A stretch of DNA of 16,885 bases from NCBI GenBank assembly GCA_035263105.1, contig DATFRO010000081.1:1-16885 (forward strand), read 5' to 3'. The notes beneath the pieces are model-generated. The model ran no database searches. It was not told where the DNA came from and saw only the letters and a list, made by a program, of their open reading frames with translations. Of this stretch, positions 1 to 6,463 are shown piece by piece (the first letter of the stretch is position 1; each line of letters opens with the position of its first letter). The translations under genes and the position numbers were made by a program. The DNA comes from DATBVX01 sp035263105 (GTDB lineage: Bacteria; Pseudomonadota; Gammaproteobacteria; Steroidobacterales; Steroidobacteraceae).

Positions 1-1
1 C

Positions 2-364
2 GCCGGCGGCTGGACGCAGGAGCGACAGACGCTCGCGCGGCCGCAAGTGGTGGCGGGCAAGGAAGGCGCGGCCTCGCGGTCGGCTCCGGCGAGCTCGCCG
101 GCCGCAAGTCCGTCCACGGCGGGTGCGCTCGAGATTCGCCCGCCGATCATGGGCACCTTCTATCGCGCGCCGCAGCCCGGCGCCGCGCCGTTCGTGGAGG
201 TCGGTTCGCGTGTTGCGCCCGAGACCGTGGTCGGCATCGTCGAAACCATGAAGCTGATGAACTCGGTGTACGCCGGCGCGCACGGCACCGTGATCGAAAT
301 CTGTGCGGCGAACGGCGAGCTCGTCGATGCCGAGCGCGTGCTCATGCGGCTGGCAAAGCCATGA
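2..364 (+). CDS. accB: Biotin carboxyl carrier protein of acetyl-CoA carboxylase (partial, 5' end outside window)
   Basis: This protein carries the biotin that biotin carboxylase carboxylates and that then passes CO2 to an acyl-CoA, normally acetyl-CoA in the cytoplasmic first step of fatty acid synthesis. The frame is open to the left edge, so the N-terminus is missing; a GTG at 47 is only the first possible start inside the window and probably not the real one. An Ala/Pro/Ser-rich linker (roughly bases 60-130) precedes a biotinyl domain with GTFYRAP and PFVEVG, the usual BCCP order. The biotin site reads ETMKLMN, with the acceptor lysine at 251-253. The common form is EAMKMMN, so this copy is divergent. 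The stop overlaps the next gene's start as ATGA, showing a translationally coupled accB-accC pair. The family is secure; whether this is the housekeeping copy or a second copy in a catabolic operon is not. Confidence 0.9.
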   Translation, partial: AGGWTQERQTLARPQVVAGKEGAASRSAPASSPAASPSTAGALEIRPPIMGTFYRAPQPGAAPFVEVGSRVAPETVVGIVETMKLMNSVYAGAHGTVIEICAANGELVDAERVLMRLAKP

Positions 365-1710
365 GAATGCAACGTGTGCTGATCGCCAACCGCGGCGAGA
401 TCGCAGTGCGCATCATCCGCACCTGCAACGAGCTCGGGATCGAAACGATCCTCGCCGCGTCCGAAGCCGATGTCGAATCCGTTCCCGCACGCCTCGCCGA
501 TCGCACGGTCTGCATCGGGCCGCCGCAGCCGGCTCGCAGCTATCTCGATGTGGAGGCCGTGGTCGGTGCCGCGGTCTCTGTGCGCGCGGATGCACTGCAT
601 CCCGGCTACGGTTTCCTTGCCGAGAACTCGCGTCTTGCGCGCCGCTGCGCAGAAGCTGGCGTCACGTTCATCGGTCCGACGCCCGAGCAGCTCGATGCGC
701 TCGGCGACAAGCTGCGCGCGCGGCAGCACGCGCTCGATGCAGGACTGCCGATATTGCCTGGCCAGGCGGTCGCCAGCCTCGCTGAAGCCCAGGATCTCGC
801 GCACAGGATCGGCTGGCCGATTCTCATCAAGTCGGTCGGTGGCGGCGGCGGACGCGGCTTGAAGCCGGCGCGCGATGCGACGCAGCTCAGTGCGCTTCTC
901 GATCTCGCGATGGCCGAGGCGCATGCCGCGTTCGGCGACGCGCGCGTCTACCTGGAGCGGCTCGTCGAATCGGGCCGGCATGTGGAAGTCCAGATCCTGG
1001 GCGATGGCGTCGAAGTGATTCACCTCGGCGATCGTGACTGTTCGGTACAGCGCCGCTACCAGAAGCTCATCGAGGAAGCGCCCGCGCCCGACCTGCCGGC
1101 GCAGGTGCGAGCGGCGATGCACGCGGCCGCGGTTCGCCTCGGCCGGCACCTTCGCTATCGCGGTCTCGGCACGGTCGAGTTCCTGTTCGATCGCGTGCGC
1201 CAGGAGTTCTATTTCCTCGAGATGAACGCGCGCATCCAGGTGGAACACCCGGTGACCGAGGCGATTACCGGTCTCGATCTCGTCGCGCAGCAGATCGCGG
1301 TGGCGCAGGGACAGCGCCTGGCACTGACCCAGGAGGAAGTCGAGTTCCGCGGTCACGCGCTCGAATGTCGCATCACCGCCGAAGACTGGCGACGCGACTT
1401 TGCACCGTCACCCGGACGCATCACCTCGGCGGTGTTTCCGGCCGGTGAGCACGTGCGCGTCGACACGCATATCGAGCATGGATCGACGGTGCCGCCGTTC
1501 TACGATTCGCTCCTCGCGAAGATCGTCGTGCACGGTCGCGACCGTCCGCAAAGCGTTGAGCGCATGCGCCAGGCGCTTGCCAACTGCCACATCGCGGGCG
1601 TCGCGACAAACGTGGAGCTGCATGCGCAACTGCTTGAGGATCCGGAGTTCTTCAGCAGCGCGCCGGATACCGCGACTCTGGGACGATGGCTCGCGCGGCG
1701 GCCCGCGTGA
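361..1710 (+). CDS. accC: Biotin carboxylase subunit of acyl-CoA carboxylase
   Basis: This ATP-grasp enzyme carboxylates the biotin on BCCP using ATP and bicarbonate. The 449 residues match the usual AccC length. Visible family marks are IANRGEIAVRI near residues 8-18, HPGYGFLAEN at 80-89, the glycine-rich ATP loop around 159-166, ERDCS-type DRDCSVQRRYQK at 224-235, and the catalytic stretch EMNARIQVEHPVTE at 287-300. Housekeeping AccC usually has MNTRIQVEHPVTE and QRRHQK, so the Ala and Tyr here point to a diverged paralogue. The ATG at 361 overlaps the accB stop; an ATG two codons later is an alternative start. No strong Shine-Dalgarno site precedes it, which fits reinitiation from accB. 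A pyruvate or propionyl-CoA carboxylase subunit is less likely because the protein is short and lacks a fused carrier domain. Confidence 0.93.
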   Translation: MRMQRVLIANRGEIAVRIIRTCNELGIETILAASEADVESVPARLADRTVCIGPPQPARSYLDVEAVVGAAVSVRADALHPGYGFLAENSRLARRCAEAGVTFIGPTPEQLDALGDKLRARQHALDAGLPILPGQAVASLAEAQDLAHRIGWPILIKSVGGGGGRGLKPARDATQLSALLDLAMAEAHAAFGDARVYLERLVESGRHVEVQILGDGVEVIHLGDRDCSVQRRYQKLIEEAPAPDLPAQVRAAMHAAAVRLGRHLRYRGLGTVEFLFDRVRQEFYFLEMNARIQVEHPVTEAITGLDLVAQQIAVAQGQRLALTQEEVEFRGHALECRITAEDWRRDFAPSPGRITSAVFPAGEHVRVDTHIEHGSTVPPFYDSLLAKIVVHGRDRPQSVERMRQALANCHIAGVATNVELHAQLLEDPEFFSSAPDTATLGRWLARRPA

Positions 1711-1965
1711 GCGCGCCCCGCCGCCGCGGTGTTACGCTCCATATCGAGTTTTCGTTCAGTCATGGTTGAGTCTGGACTCGGCAAACCACGGCTAGATATG
1801 TCGCGACGAGAACTACCAGTGGCGAGCCGCGCCTGCCACACAGGTCAGCGGCCGTGTGAAGCCACGGATCGAACCGGACGCAACACCGAGGGGGGGATCA
1901 TCCACGGGTGCGTCACCTGAGCGCCCGCACCTTGCGGGCGCTGTTGTTTCAGGCGGAGATTCCAC
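1711..1965 (+). other. Non-coding leader region with inverted repeats upstream of the isomerase gene
   Basis: This 255-base gap holds no convincing gene. It has several short inverted repeats: TGGTTGAGTC at 1763-1772 facing GACTC (1775-1779) and AACCA (1783-1787); GTGGC 1819-1823 with GCCAC 1835-1839; CCGTG 1852-1856 with CACGG 1863-1867. CAGGT at 1841-1845 can pair with ACCTG at 1915-1919, and the same ACCTGA can instead pair with TCAGG at 1949-1953 next to the ribosome binding site. A TAGATAT at 1793-1799 resembles a -10 box, but the nearest TTGAGT (1766-1771) is 21 bases away, which is too far for a normal sigma-70 promoter. I do not recognise a known riboswitch family here. The structured-leader reading is inference, since GC-rich DNA forms short repeats by chance. 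Confidence 0.4.
1921..1950 (+). terminator. Terminator- or attenuator-like hairpin directly before the isomerase ribosome binding site
   Basis: A perfect 9-bp stem, GCGCCCGCA (1921-1929) with TGCGGGCGC (1933-1941), closes a 3-base CCT loop and is followed by TGTTGTTTC. That is the shape of an intrinsic terminator with an imperfect T tract. It ends only 13 bases before the Shine-Dalgarno GGAG (1955-1958) and 24 bases before the ATG at 1966, so no promoter can fit between it and the gene. It may therefore act inside the mRNA leader of the isomerase gene, or end accBC transcription with some read-through. Confidence 0.55.
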
Positions 1966-2817
1966 ATGGCCGAAGTCGAGCTGATCGCATCGTACTGGAC
2001 GCTGTCGGGCGGCGCCCTGCCCCACACCGACAAGGAATACAGCACTTTCGATTTCAAGGACCGCGTCGCCGCGGCGGCGCAAGCCGGCTTCAAGGGCATC
2101 GGCATCTGGCATGCGGATCTCGCCCACATCCTCGAGCGGCGCACGCTCGCCGAGATGCGGCGCATCCTCGACGATCACGGCATCAAGTACGTCGAGCTCG
2201 AGTTCCTCTACGACTGGTTCCTCGACGACGAGCGGCGCAGGAAGTCCGATGCGCAGCGTCACTTGCTGCTCACCGCGGCGGAGGCGCTCGGTGCGCGCCA
2301 CGTCAAGGTCGGCGATTTCTTTCGCGAGGAATGCGCGACGCCGCGGCTCATCGAGGAATTCGCGCAGCTGTGCCGCGACGCCGGCGAGTACGGCACCAGC
2401 ATCGTCTACGAGATGATGCCGTTCTCGAGGATCGATTCGCTCGAAGCGGTGCGCGAGCTGGTGGAAGGCGCGAGCGCGCGCAACGGCGGAGTGATCTTCG
2501 ACCTCTGGCACATCGTCAAGCTCGGCATTCCCTTCGAGAGCGTGGCGCGCTTCCCCAGGCAGTACTTTTCCGGCGTCGAGCTCAATGACGGTTACCTGAA
2601 GTCGCCGGCCGGGATGGACTTCCGCGAGGAGACCACCGGCCATCGCAAGTTCTGCGGCACGGGCGAGTTCGACGTGAAGGGTTTCGTCAAGGCGCTGCAG
2701 GGCTCACCCTACCGCGGCCCCATCGGCATCGAAGTGTTGTCCAAGGAACTGCGCAGCTGGCCGCTCGACAAGGCCGTGACCACCGCCTACGACACGACGA
2801 TCGCGCAGTTCAGCTGA
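1966..2817 (+). CDS. Sugar phosphate isomerase/epimerase-like TIM-barrel protein
   Basis: The 283-residue protein resembles the xylose isomerase-like TIM-barrel family (AP endonuclease 2 fold), whose members isomerise, epimerise or dehydrate sugars and related polyols using a bound divalent metal. Likely metal ligands in the expected order are Glu149 (VYEMMPF), Asp179 and His182 (IFDLWH) and Glu256 (IGIEVLS). ELNDGY near 205-210 is another typical strand end. There is no signal peptide, so it should be cytoplasmic. The ATG at 1966 has GGAG at 1955-1958 with a 7-base spacer. The gene stands alone behind a structured leader, and its stop TGA abuts the stop of the convergent DUF2490 gene with no gap. 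The substrate cannot be read from the sequence; some relatives act in inositol or dehydroshikimate metabolism. Confidence 0.8.
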   Translation: MAEVELIASYWTLSGGALPHTDKEYSTFDFKDRVAAAAQAGFKGIGIWHADLAHILERRTLAEMRRILDDHGIKYVELEFLYDWFLDDERRRKSDAQRHLLLTAAEALGARHVKVGDFFREECATPRLIEEFAQLCRDAGEYGTSIVYEMMPFSRIDSLEAVRELVEGASARNGGVIFDLWHIVKLGIPFESVARFPRQYFSGVELNDGYLKSPAGMDFREETTGHRKFCGTGEFDVKGFVKALQGSPYRGPIGIEVLSKELRSWPLDKAVTTAYDTTIAQFS

Positions 2818-3600
2818 TCAGAAGAACAGCTTCACTCGCATGTCGATGATGTTCGCATCCGCTTGCGGCTCATCGCCCGGCAGGTCGCGCTCCCAGTCTC
2901 GCTGGTAGAGGAGCTCGACCCGGCAGCCGCTGTTGATGCGATAGCCGAGGCCGGCACGCGCGCGTGCCTTTGAAGTGAAGCGCTCCTCGAGCTCATCGGA
3001 GAGCGCCCAGTAGTACTCGACGTCGAACAGGCCGTAGAGCGTGCCGTCCTGCGACATGTCCGCATTGTTGATGCCGCCTTTCGTCTCGAACCGCATCCGC
3101 AGGCGCCAGTCGTCGTCGGTGCCTCCGCCATTGCTGTACCAGAACGTGCGATGCTCGAGCCGTGTCAGCACGGCCAGGCTGATGCGGCCGAGGCCCTGCG
3201 TGCTGCGGTCCATCATCTCGCGCAGGTTGTGCAGCAGGTTGACCCGCACGCCGATGCGCTCCGTGAGCTCGGTCGTGTCGACATCCTCGAACTGGTGCGT
3301 GTAGCCGCCGACGATCTCGCCGACGAGATCGAATGAGCGGTTCGGGTAGTACTCGAAGATCTGCTTGACGTCGAGATTTCTCCACGCATCACCCCCGGAC
3401 ACGAGCACCTTGGGCTCGATGTCGGTCTCCATCCCCCAGCGCTCTCCTATGTCGAAGCCGAGGATGAGGTTGCCCCAGAGCTGGGTCTCGCTCTCGCCAA
3501 AGGCGCACGGCGCCTGCGCAATCACGCCGGCCAGCAGGACCGCCTGGAGCAGGACACGGCGCAGGGGATGAATGCCGCTCTTGATGGCGCTGTCGTTCAA
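2818..3600 (-). CDS. DUF2490-like outer-membrane beta-barrel protein
   Basis: After a hydrophobic signal peptide (VLLQAVLLAGVIAQAPCAFG, probable cleavage near AFG-ES) the mature protein is about 225 residues of alternating polar and aromatic strands. It has a TQLWGNLILGFDIG start and a final VKLFF; a C-terminal aromatic residue is typical of proteins folded by the BAM machinery into the outer membrane. The pattern fits the DUF2490 family, whose function is unknown. No ATG lies just before the signal peptide. I chose TTG at 3600, 14 bases after the DsrE-like gene's stop, which gives a 260-residue precursor. An ATG at 3642 inside the upstream gene would give an unusually long N-terminal region. 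The frame stays open to 3741. It is the last gene of a four-gene minus-strand set and meets the isomerase gene stop-to-stop. Confidence 0.7.
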   Translation of the reverse strand: MNDSAIKSGIHPLRRVLLQAVLLAGVIAQAPCAFGESETQLWGNLILGFDIGERWGMETDIEPKVLVSGGDAWRNLDVKQIFEYYPNRSFDLVGEIVGGYTHQFEDVDTTELTERIGVRVNLLHNLREMMDRSTQGLGRISLAVLTRLEHRTFWYSNGGGTDDDWRLRMRFETKGGINNADMSQDGTLYGLFDVEYYWALSDELEERFTSKARARAGLGYRINSGCRVELLYQRDWERDLPGDEPQADANIIDMRVKLFF

Positions 3601-3614
3601 CTCACACTCGCGAG

Positions 3615-4061
3615 CTATTCGGTAATGACCCGATCGGCCCATTCGACCATCGCAACGAAGATAGCCGGGCTGCCGAGTTTCGCCGCGTAGTTCGCGAGGT
3701 CCTGCTCCGTGACGCCGCGCGCACGCGAGCAGGCGCCGCATGCGTAGATCTGGATCTTGCGTTCGACGACCTTCGCCAGGATCTCGCTGAGCGGCGGCCA
3801 GCCCACCGGAACGACCGCACCGGCCACGGACTTGCGCATCAGCGAGACGGCTTCGCCGAGCAGGAAGATCTGCACCTCGTGCCCGGCCTCCGCGAGCGCG
3901 TGGCCGTGCAGGAACGGAAACGCCGCCTTGGTCGGGTCATCCGAGCCCCAGGCGCTTTTCATCATGATCTTGAGCGGCTTTTTCGTTTCCTGCGCCACGG
4001 CCGTTGCCGCCGCCAGGAACGGCAGTGCGCCGAGTTGTCTCAGGAAGTTTCGGCTTGCCAT
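3615..4061 (-). CDS. Exported DsrE/DsrF-like family protein
   Basis: The 148-residue protein has an N-terminal signal sequence (residues 1-23, likely cut after AVA) followed by a small DsrE-like alpha/beta domain. The run KIMMKSAWGSDDPTKAAFP and the later IFLLGEAV resemble DsrE-type proteins involved in sulfur relay or of unknown role. A Cys108-Gly-Ala-Cys111 pair sits where DsrE proteins often carry a reactive cysteine, so thiol or persulfide chemistry is possible; this is inference. A signal peptide is less usual for the family and places it in the periplasm. The ATG at 4061 has GGAG 7 bases upstream. It lies 31 bases after the DUF3303 gene and 14 bases before the probable DUF2490 start, so all are likely co-transcribed. 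Confidence 0.75.
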   Translation of the reverse strand: MASRNFLRQLGALPFLAAATAVAQETKKPLKIMMKSAWGSDDPTKAAFPFLHGHALAEAGHEVQIFLLGEAVSLMRKSVAGAVVPVGWPPLSEILAKVVERKIQIYACGACSRARGVTEQDLANYAAKLGSPAIFVAMVEWADRVITE

Positions 4062-4092
4062 GAGTGTGCTCCGCGCGTGCGGTGTGGGGATC

Positions 4093-4371
4093 TCAGAGTC
4101 GCGGCGCGATTTTTTCCATGGCCTGCGCCGAGGTGAGGACAGGATACACCTCGAACTCCACGAGGTCGCTCCAGTTCGCCATCCACTCCTCGAGCAGCGC
4201 GCGGTCGTCGGTCTCCATCACCTGGTAGCAACGCTCGAGCTTCTCATCCACCCAGCTCGCGACGTAGTTGACGCCCGCCGGCGCGAGGCGGCCGCGATCA
4301 CGGAAGCGCCGGTACACCGGCACTGCATCACCATTCTTGAAGCGCTCGATCACAAGGTAGGCGCGTGACAT
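4093..4371 (-). CDS. DUF3303-like small cytoplasmic protein
   Basis: The 92-residue protein has the short alpha/beta composition of the DUF3303 family, which resembles ferredoxin-fold dimeric barrel proteins. Typical stretches are YLVIERFKNGD near the start, RGRLAPAGVNYVASWVDE in the middle, and the acidic WSDLVEFEVYPVLTS near the end. It has no signal peptide or membrane segment. Its function is unknown. The ATG at 4371 has an excellent GGAGG site 6 bases upstream. It sits 69 bases after the DUF1772 gene and 31 bases before the exported DsrE-like gene. Family assignment is from pattern memory, not a search. Confidence 0.72.
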   Translation of the reverse strand: MSRAYLVIERFKNGDAVPVYRRFRDRGRLAPAGVNYVASWVDEKLERCYQVMETDDRALLEEWMANWSDLVEFEVYPVLTSAQAMEKIAPRL

Positions 4372-4440
4372 CGACGACCTCCATCCGGACGCGTTCGCAG
4401 CGGCGGCGCTGCGCGGTCCACGCGCGCATTGTATGGCGAG

Positions 4441-4908
4441 TCAGTCGCGGAGAATCAGCAGGAAGAGGAGCGAGCCCAACGCGATCAGCTGCAGGCCGAA
4501 GCGGATCGCATGGCCGAGCTCCCACGTGGTGCGCAGGTTCGCCCAGTTGGCGGGCGGCGACAGCGCGGAGGCGGCGGCGAACTGGCGGTTGACCGGCTCG
4601 ACCACCATGAAATAGACGACGGGAAACGCGAGCAGCAACGCGGTCAACGCCACCAGCGCCAGCAGCAGGTCCAGCTGCTGGTTGCGGATGAGGATCGTCA
4701 GCACGAGCGTGGCGAGAATCGCCGCCGGCTCTATCAGGCCGCCGACCCTCGGCGGCCGCCACGAGGCATAGAGCGTGTTTTGCACCGCCACGTAGAGCGG
4801 CGCCTCGTAGCGCATCTTCGCCGTGCTCTGCAGCACGTGAGCAAACGCCAGCCCGGTCAGCAGTGCGACCAGCAACACGGTCACGAACTGCCACAGTTCG
4901 ATCAGCAT
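4441..4908 (-). CDS. DUF1772-like four-helix membrane protein
   Basis: About 155 residues make four hydrophobic segments (LWQFVTVLLVALLTGLAFAH, the AAILATLVLTILI region, the LLLALVALTALLLAFPVVYF region, and a C-terminal LIALGSLLFLLIL). The conserved VEPVNRQ between helices and a WELGHAIRF-type motif before the last helix match the DUF1772 family, part of the anthrone oxygenase-like membrane proteins. An inner-membrane location is likely; the function is unknown. An in-frame ATG at 4923 exists, but the GGAGG at 4917-4921 overlaps it and is spaced 8 bases from the ATG at 4908, so the later start is preferred. It is the first gene of the four-gene minus-strand set. Confidence 0.75.
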   Translation of the reverse strand: MLIELWQFVTVLLVALLTGLAFAHVLQSTAKMRYEAPLYVAVQNTLYASWRPPRVGGLIEPAAILATLVLTILIRNQQLDLLLALVALTALLLAFPVVYFMVVEPVNRQFAAASALSPPANWANLRTTWELGHAIRFGLQLIALGSLLFLLILRD

Positions 4909-4916
4909 CACGGGTT

Positions 4917-4921
4917 CCTCC
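4917..4921 (-). promoter_or_regulatory. Shine-Dalgarno site deciding the DUF1772 start
   Basis: GGAGG is read on the minus strand, 8 bases before the ATG at 4908. It is formed partly by the upstream in-frame ATG at 4923-4921, so that upstream codon cannot use it. This favours the shorter protein starting MLIELWQF. Confidence 0.65.
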
Positions 4922-4950
4922 ATGAACCTCGGACACAGCCTTCAGTGTCT

Positions 4951-4979
4951 TTGATTTCTTGACCGCTGCGGCGAGTCAA
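4951..4979 (-). promoter_or_regulatory. Weak candidate sigma-70 promoter for the four-gene minus-strand set
   Basis: In the gap upstream of the DUF1772 gene, the minus strand reads TTGACT (4979-4974), close to a -35 box. After 17 bases it reads AATCAA (4956-4951), a poor -10 match. The position, 43 bases before the ATG, is right, but the -10 makes this only a candidate. Confidence 0.25.
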
Positions 4980-5006
4980 CGTTCACGGAGCAGGATCCTG
5001 TCGACG

Positions 5007-5032
5007 AAATCGCGGCAGCGGTTGCGGCCGCG
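5007..5032 (-). terminator. Weak intrinsic terminator candidate after the DUF488 gene
   Basis: Eleven bases after the DUF488 stop the minus strand can form CGCGGC/GCCGCG (5032-5027 with 5016-5011) around a 10-base loop, followed by ATTTC. The stem is GC-rich but the T tract is short, so termination may be partial. The rest of the 4924-5043 gap holds only the candidate promoter. Confidence 0.3.
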
Positions 5033-5043
5033 CCAGCGGTCTG

Positions 5044-5433
5044 TCAGTCGTGGATGTCAGCGTTTCGCCGCAGCAGCAACTCGCGCAGGATCGAGCGGTG
5101 GCAGCGCGACTCGTCCGCGCAGTAGCAACCGACCGAGAAATTCGCGTGATGGGACAGCGCGGCCAGCAGGTCCAGGTCCCGGCTCGCCTGCGGCGCTTTC
5201 ATTTCCGCGAGGAACCGCCGTTTGAAGGTGCGCCAGGATTTTTCGTCGTCTGCCGCCTGCGCCTTCTTCACCAGCGCTTCGCTCGGCGAGAGGTTGGGAT
5301 ACCAGACGTCGTAGATGTTCTTCGCGGCGTAGTCTTCTTTTCGCACGCCGCGCGGCGGTCGACGCACCGTGCCGATCCTCAGCCCCTCGCCACTCGCTCT
5401 CGGGCTGCCGAGCCTGACGATGCGGACGGACAT
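5044..5433 (-). CDS. DUF488 family protein
   Basis: The 129-residue protein matches the DUF488 family in size and landmarks: an N-terminal VRIVRLGSPR strand, VWYPNLSPSEAL, a basic central FKRRFLAEM region, and the C-terminal cysteine motif GCYCADESRCHRSIL. In the family this last motif resembles a metal- or nucleotide-binding CxxxxxCHR element; the biochemical role is unknown. No signal peptide is present. The ATG at 5433 lies 1 base after the stop of the outer-membrane protein gene, so translation is probably coupled to it. Apart from that spacing the two proteins share no obvious function. Confidence 0.8.
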   Translation of the reverse strand: MSVRIVRLGSPRASGEGLRIGTVRRPPRGVRKEDYAAKNIYDVWYPNLSPSEALVKKAQAADDEKSWRTFKRRFLAEMKAPQASRDLDLLAALSHHANFSVGCYCADESRCHRSILRELLLRRNADIHD

Positions 5434-5434
5434 G

Positions 5435-6334
5435 TCAGTCGGGAAAACTGTAGACCACGCCGATCTTCGGCGACCAATCCATGCCGTGAGAAGTCAGCCC
5501 GAATCCGCTGTTCAGCTTGAGCACGATGGAGGGACTCAAGTGCCACTGCACTTCGCCGACCAGACTGTACTCGTCCCCTTCCAGCACCTCCACCGCTCCA
5601 TATACGGTCAATCCCGGCGCCAGCCGCTTGAGATACTCGACCGCAACTTCGCCCCAATCGAGTTCCGAGGCCGACCCGAAGTCGTATTCGAGGCCCATGC
5701 GAAACGTCATCGTGCCCCATTCGTAGCCCCGAACCACACCCGCACCGGCGATCCCGACCCAGTCCGCGGTACCGATCAGGTGCTTCGAGGAGTCGTGCGG
5801 CACCAACGCACCGACGTAACTGAACACTTCGGGTCGCCGCTCGCTCTCCTCGAGCATGCGCCAGTCGAGGCGCATCCGGACGTCCCCGAGCCCGGATTCC
5901 TTCAGTTCATTGGGCATGCCGGAAAGATCTTCGTCGGCCTTCTGCAACGAGGCGCGACTCGCGGCCGCTTCCAGCTCGAGCACAAGGTCATCGTCCAATC
6001 CGTACGCGACCAGCACGTCGGCACTGCTGTCCCAGTAGTTGCCCTTGAATTCTCCCGGTGCGGAGAAACCGAATTCGTTCGGGTCGTATTCGAACTCGTT
6101 GTCACGGTTGTAAAGGAACTCGAGCGAGGTGAGGAGCTCGCCCTCGCGCACGTAGGTGCTGGCGAGCGAGGTCGGAACGCCGCCCTCGCGGTCCTGCAGG
6201 CGCGGCGACGCGGCATCGAGTTTCGCGTCGTCCGCGTCTTCCTTGTCGTCAGTGCCCGCTGCCAGCACCGGCACCGCGACGGCACTCAAGAAGCATGCAA
6301 ACCCGATGTTCCGGAAGAATGTCCTTTGCCGCAT
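5435..6334 (-). CDS. Outer-membrane beta-barrel protein, MetA-type transporter-like
   Basis: The 299-residue precursor begins with a clear signal peptide (about residues 1-25, cleavage near VLA-AG) followed by an acidic stretch rich in Asp (about 26-45). The remainder alternates short amphipathic strands with turns (LTSLEFLYNRDNEF, VVRGYEWGTMTFRMGLEYDF, LVGEVQWHLSPSIVLKLNSG) and ends GVVYSFPD, the layout of an outer-membrane barrel. It resembles proteins annotated as MetA-pathway-of-phenol-degradation transporters, a loose label; no substrate can be inferred. The ATG at 6334 has GGGAGG 8 bases upstream, and that site lies inside competing hairpins (6342-6377). The DUF488 gene follows after 1 base. 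Confidence 0.75.
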   Translation of the reverse strand: MRQRTFFRNIGFACFLSAVAVPVLAAGTDDKEDADDAKLDAASPRLQDREGGVPTSLASTYVREGELLTSLEFLYNRDNEFEYDPNEFGFSAPGEFKGNYWDSSADVLVAYGLDDDLVLELEAAASRASLQKADEDLSGMPNELKESGLGDVRMRLDWRMLEESERRPEVFSYVGALVPHDSSKHLIGTADWVGIAGAGVVRGYEWGTMTFRMGLEYDFGSASELDWGEVAVEYLKRLAPGLTVYGAVEVLEGDEYSLVGEVQWHLSPSIVLKLNSGFGLTSHGMDWSPKIGVVYSFPD

Positions 6335-6341
6335 GAACAGG

Positions 6342-6377
6342 ACCTCCCTGCCTGGAGGTTGCGTGACGCCAGGGAGG
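6342..6377 (-). promoter_or_regulatory. Shine-Dalgarno-sequestering alternative hairpins in the barrel gene leader
   Basis: On the minus strand the ribosome binding sequence CAGGGAGGT occupies 6350-6342. It is perfectly complementary over 8 bases to CCTCCCTG at 6377-6370 and, separately, over 6 bases to ACCTCC at 6359-6354. Only one pairing can form at a time and either hides the site. A 7-bp hairpin, GTAGCGG/CCGCTAC (6382-6398), lies just upstream. The layout suggests translational control, for example by temperature or a small RNA; this is inference from pairing alone. Confidence 0.45.
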
Positions 6378-6420
6378 ATCCGTAGCGGGCTCCGCTACTG
6401 GTTTGGACGTTCGCCGCCGG

Positions 6421-6447
6421 AAAATCTGTCGCGGCCTTGCGGCCGCG
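6421..6447 (-). terminator. Intrinsic terminator of the ten-gene operon
   Basis: Read on the minus strand, 16 bases after the GFA-family stop, CGCGGCC (6447-6441) pairs with GGCCGCG (6436-6430) around a GCAA tetraloop of the stable GNRA type. It is followed by ACAGATTTT (6429-6421). This is the best terminator in the window and the only one seen downstream of the ten genes. Confidence 0.75.
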
Positions 6448-6463
6448 GACGCTCAGCGCGCGG

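Noticed and set aside
160..1356. 398-codon open frame antisense to accB-accC
   Set aside because: The plus-strand genes are unmistakable; long antisense frames are expected in GC-rich coding DNA, and the translation has no domain features.
1845..1880. Resemblance of CCGTGTGAAG...CACGGATCGAACC to group II intron end sequences
   Set aside because: Only a short motif matches; no domain V hairpin, intron boundaries or reverse transcriptase gene is present.
1729..1920. Small open frame of 63 codons (or 52 from the ATG at 1762) ending just before the attenuator-like hairpin
   Set aside because: It lacks a clear ribosome site, has atypical codon use and no family resemblance. A leader peptide is possible but not supported by a run of regulatory codons.
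1850..1940. tRNA-like T-arm on the minus strand (GGTTCGATCC at 1875-1866)
   Set aside because: The flanking bases do not form a T stem, and no acceptor or anticodon arm could be fitted.
5369..6385. 338-codon plus-strand open frame across the outer-membrane protein gene
   Set aside because: The opposite strand has a signal peptide, barrel pattern and strong ribosome site; the plus frame has none of these.
6382..6398. 7-bp hairpin as a separate terminator
   Set aside because: No T tract follows on either strand, and a better terminator lies at 6421-6447; kept only as part of the barrel gene leader.
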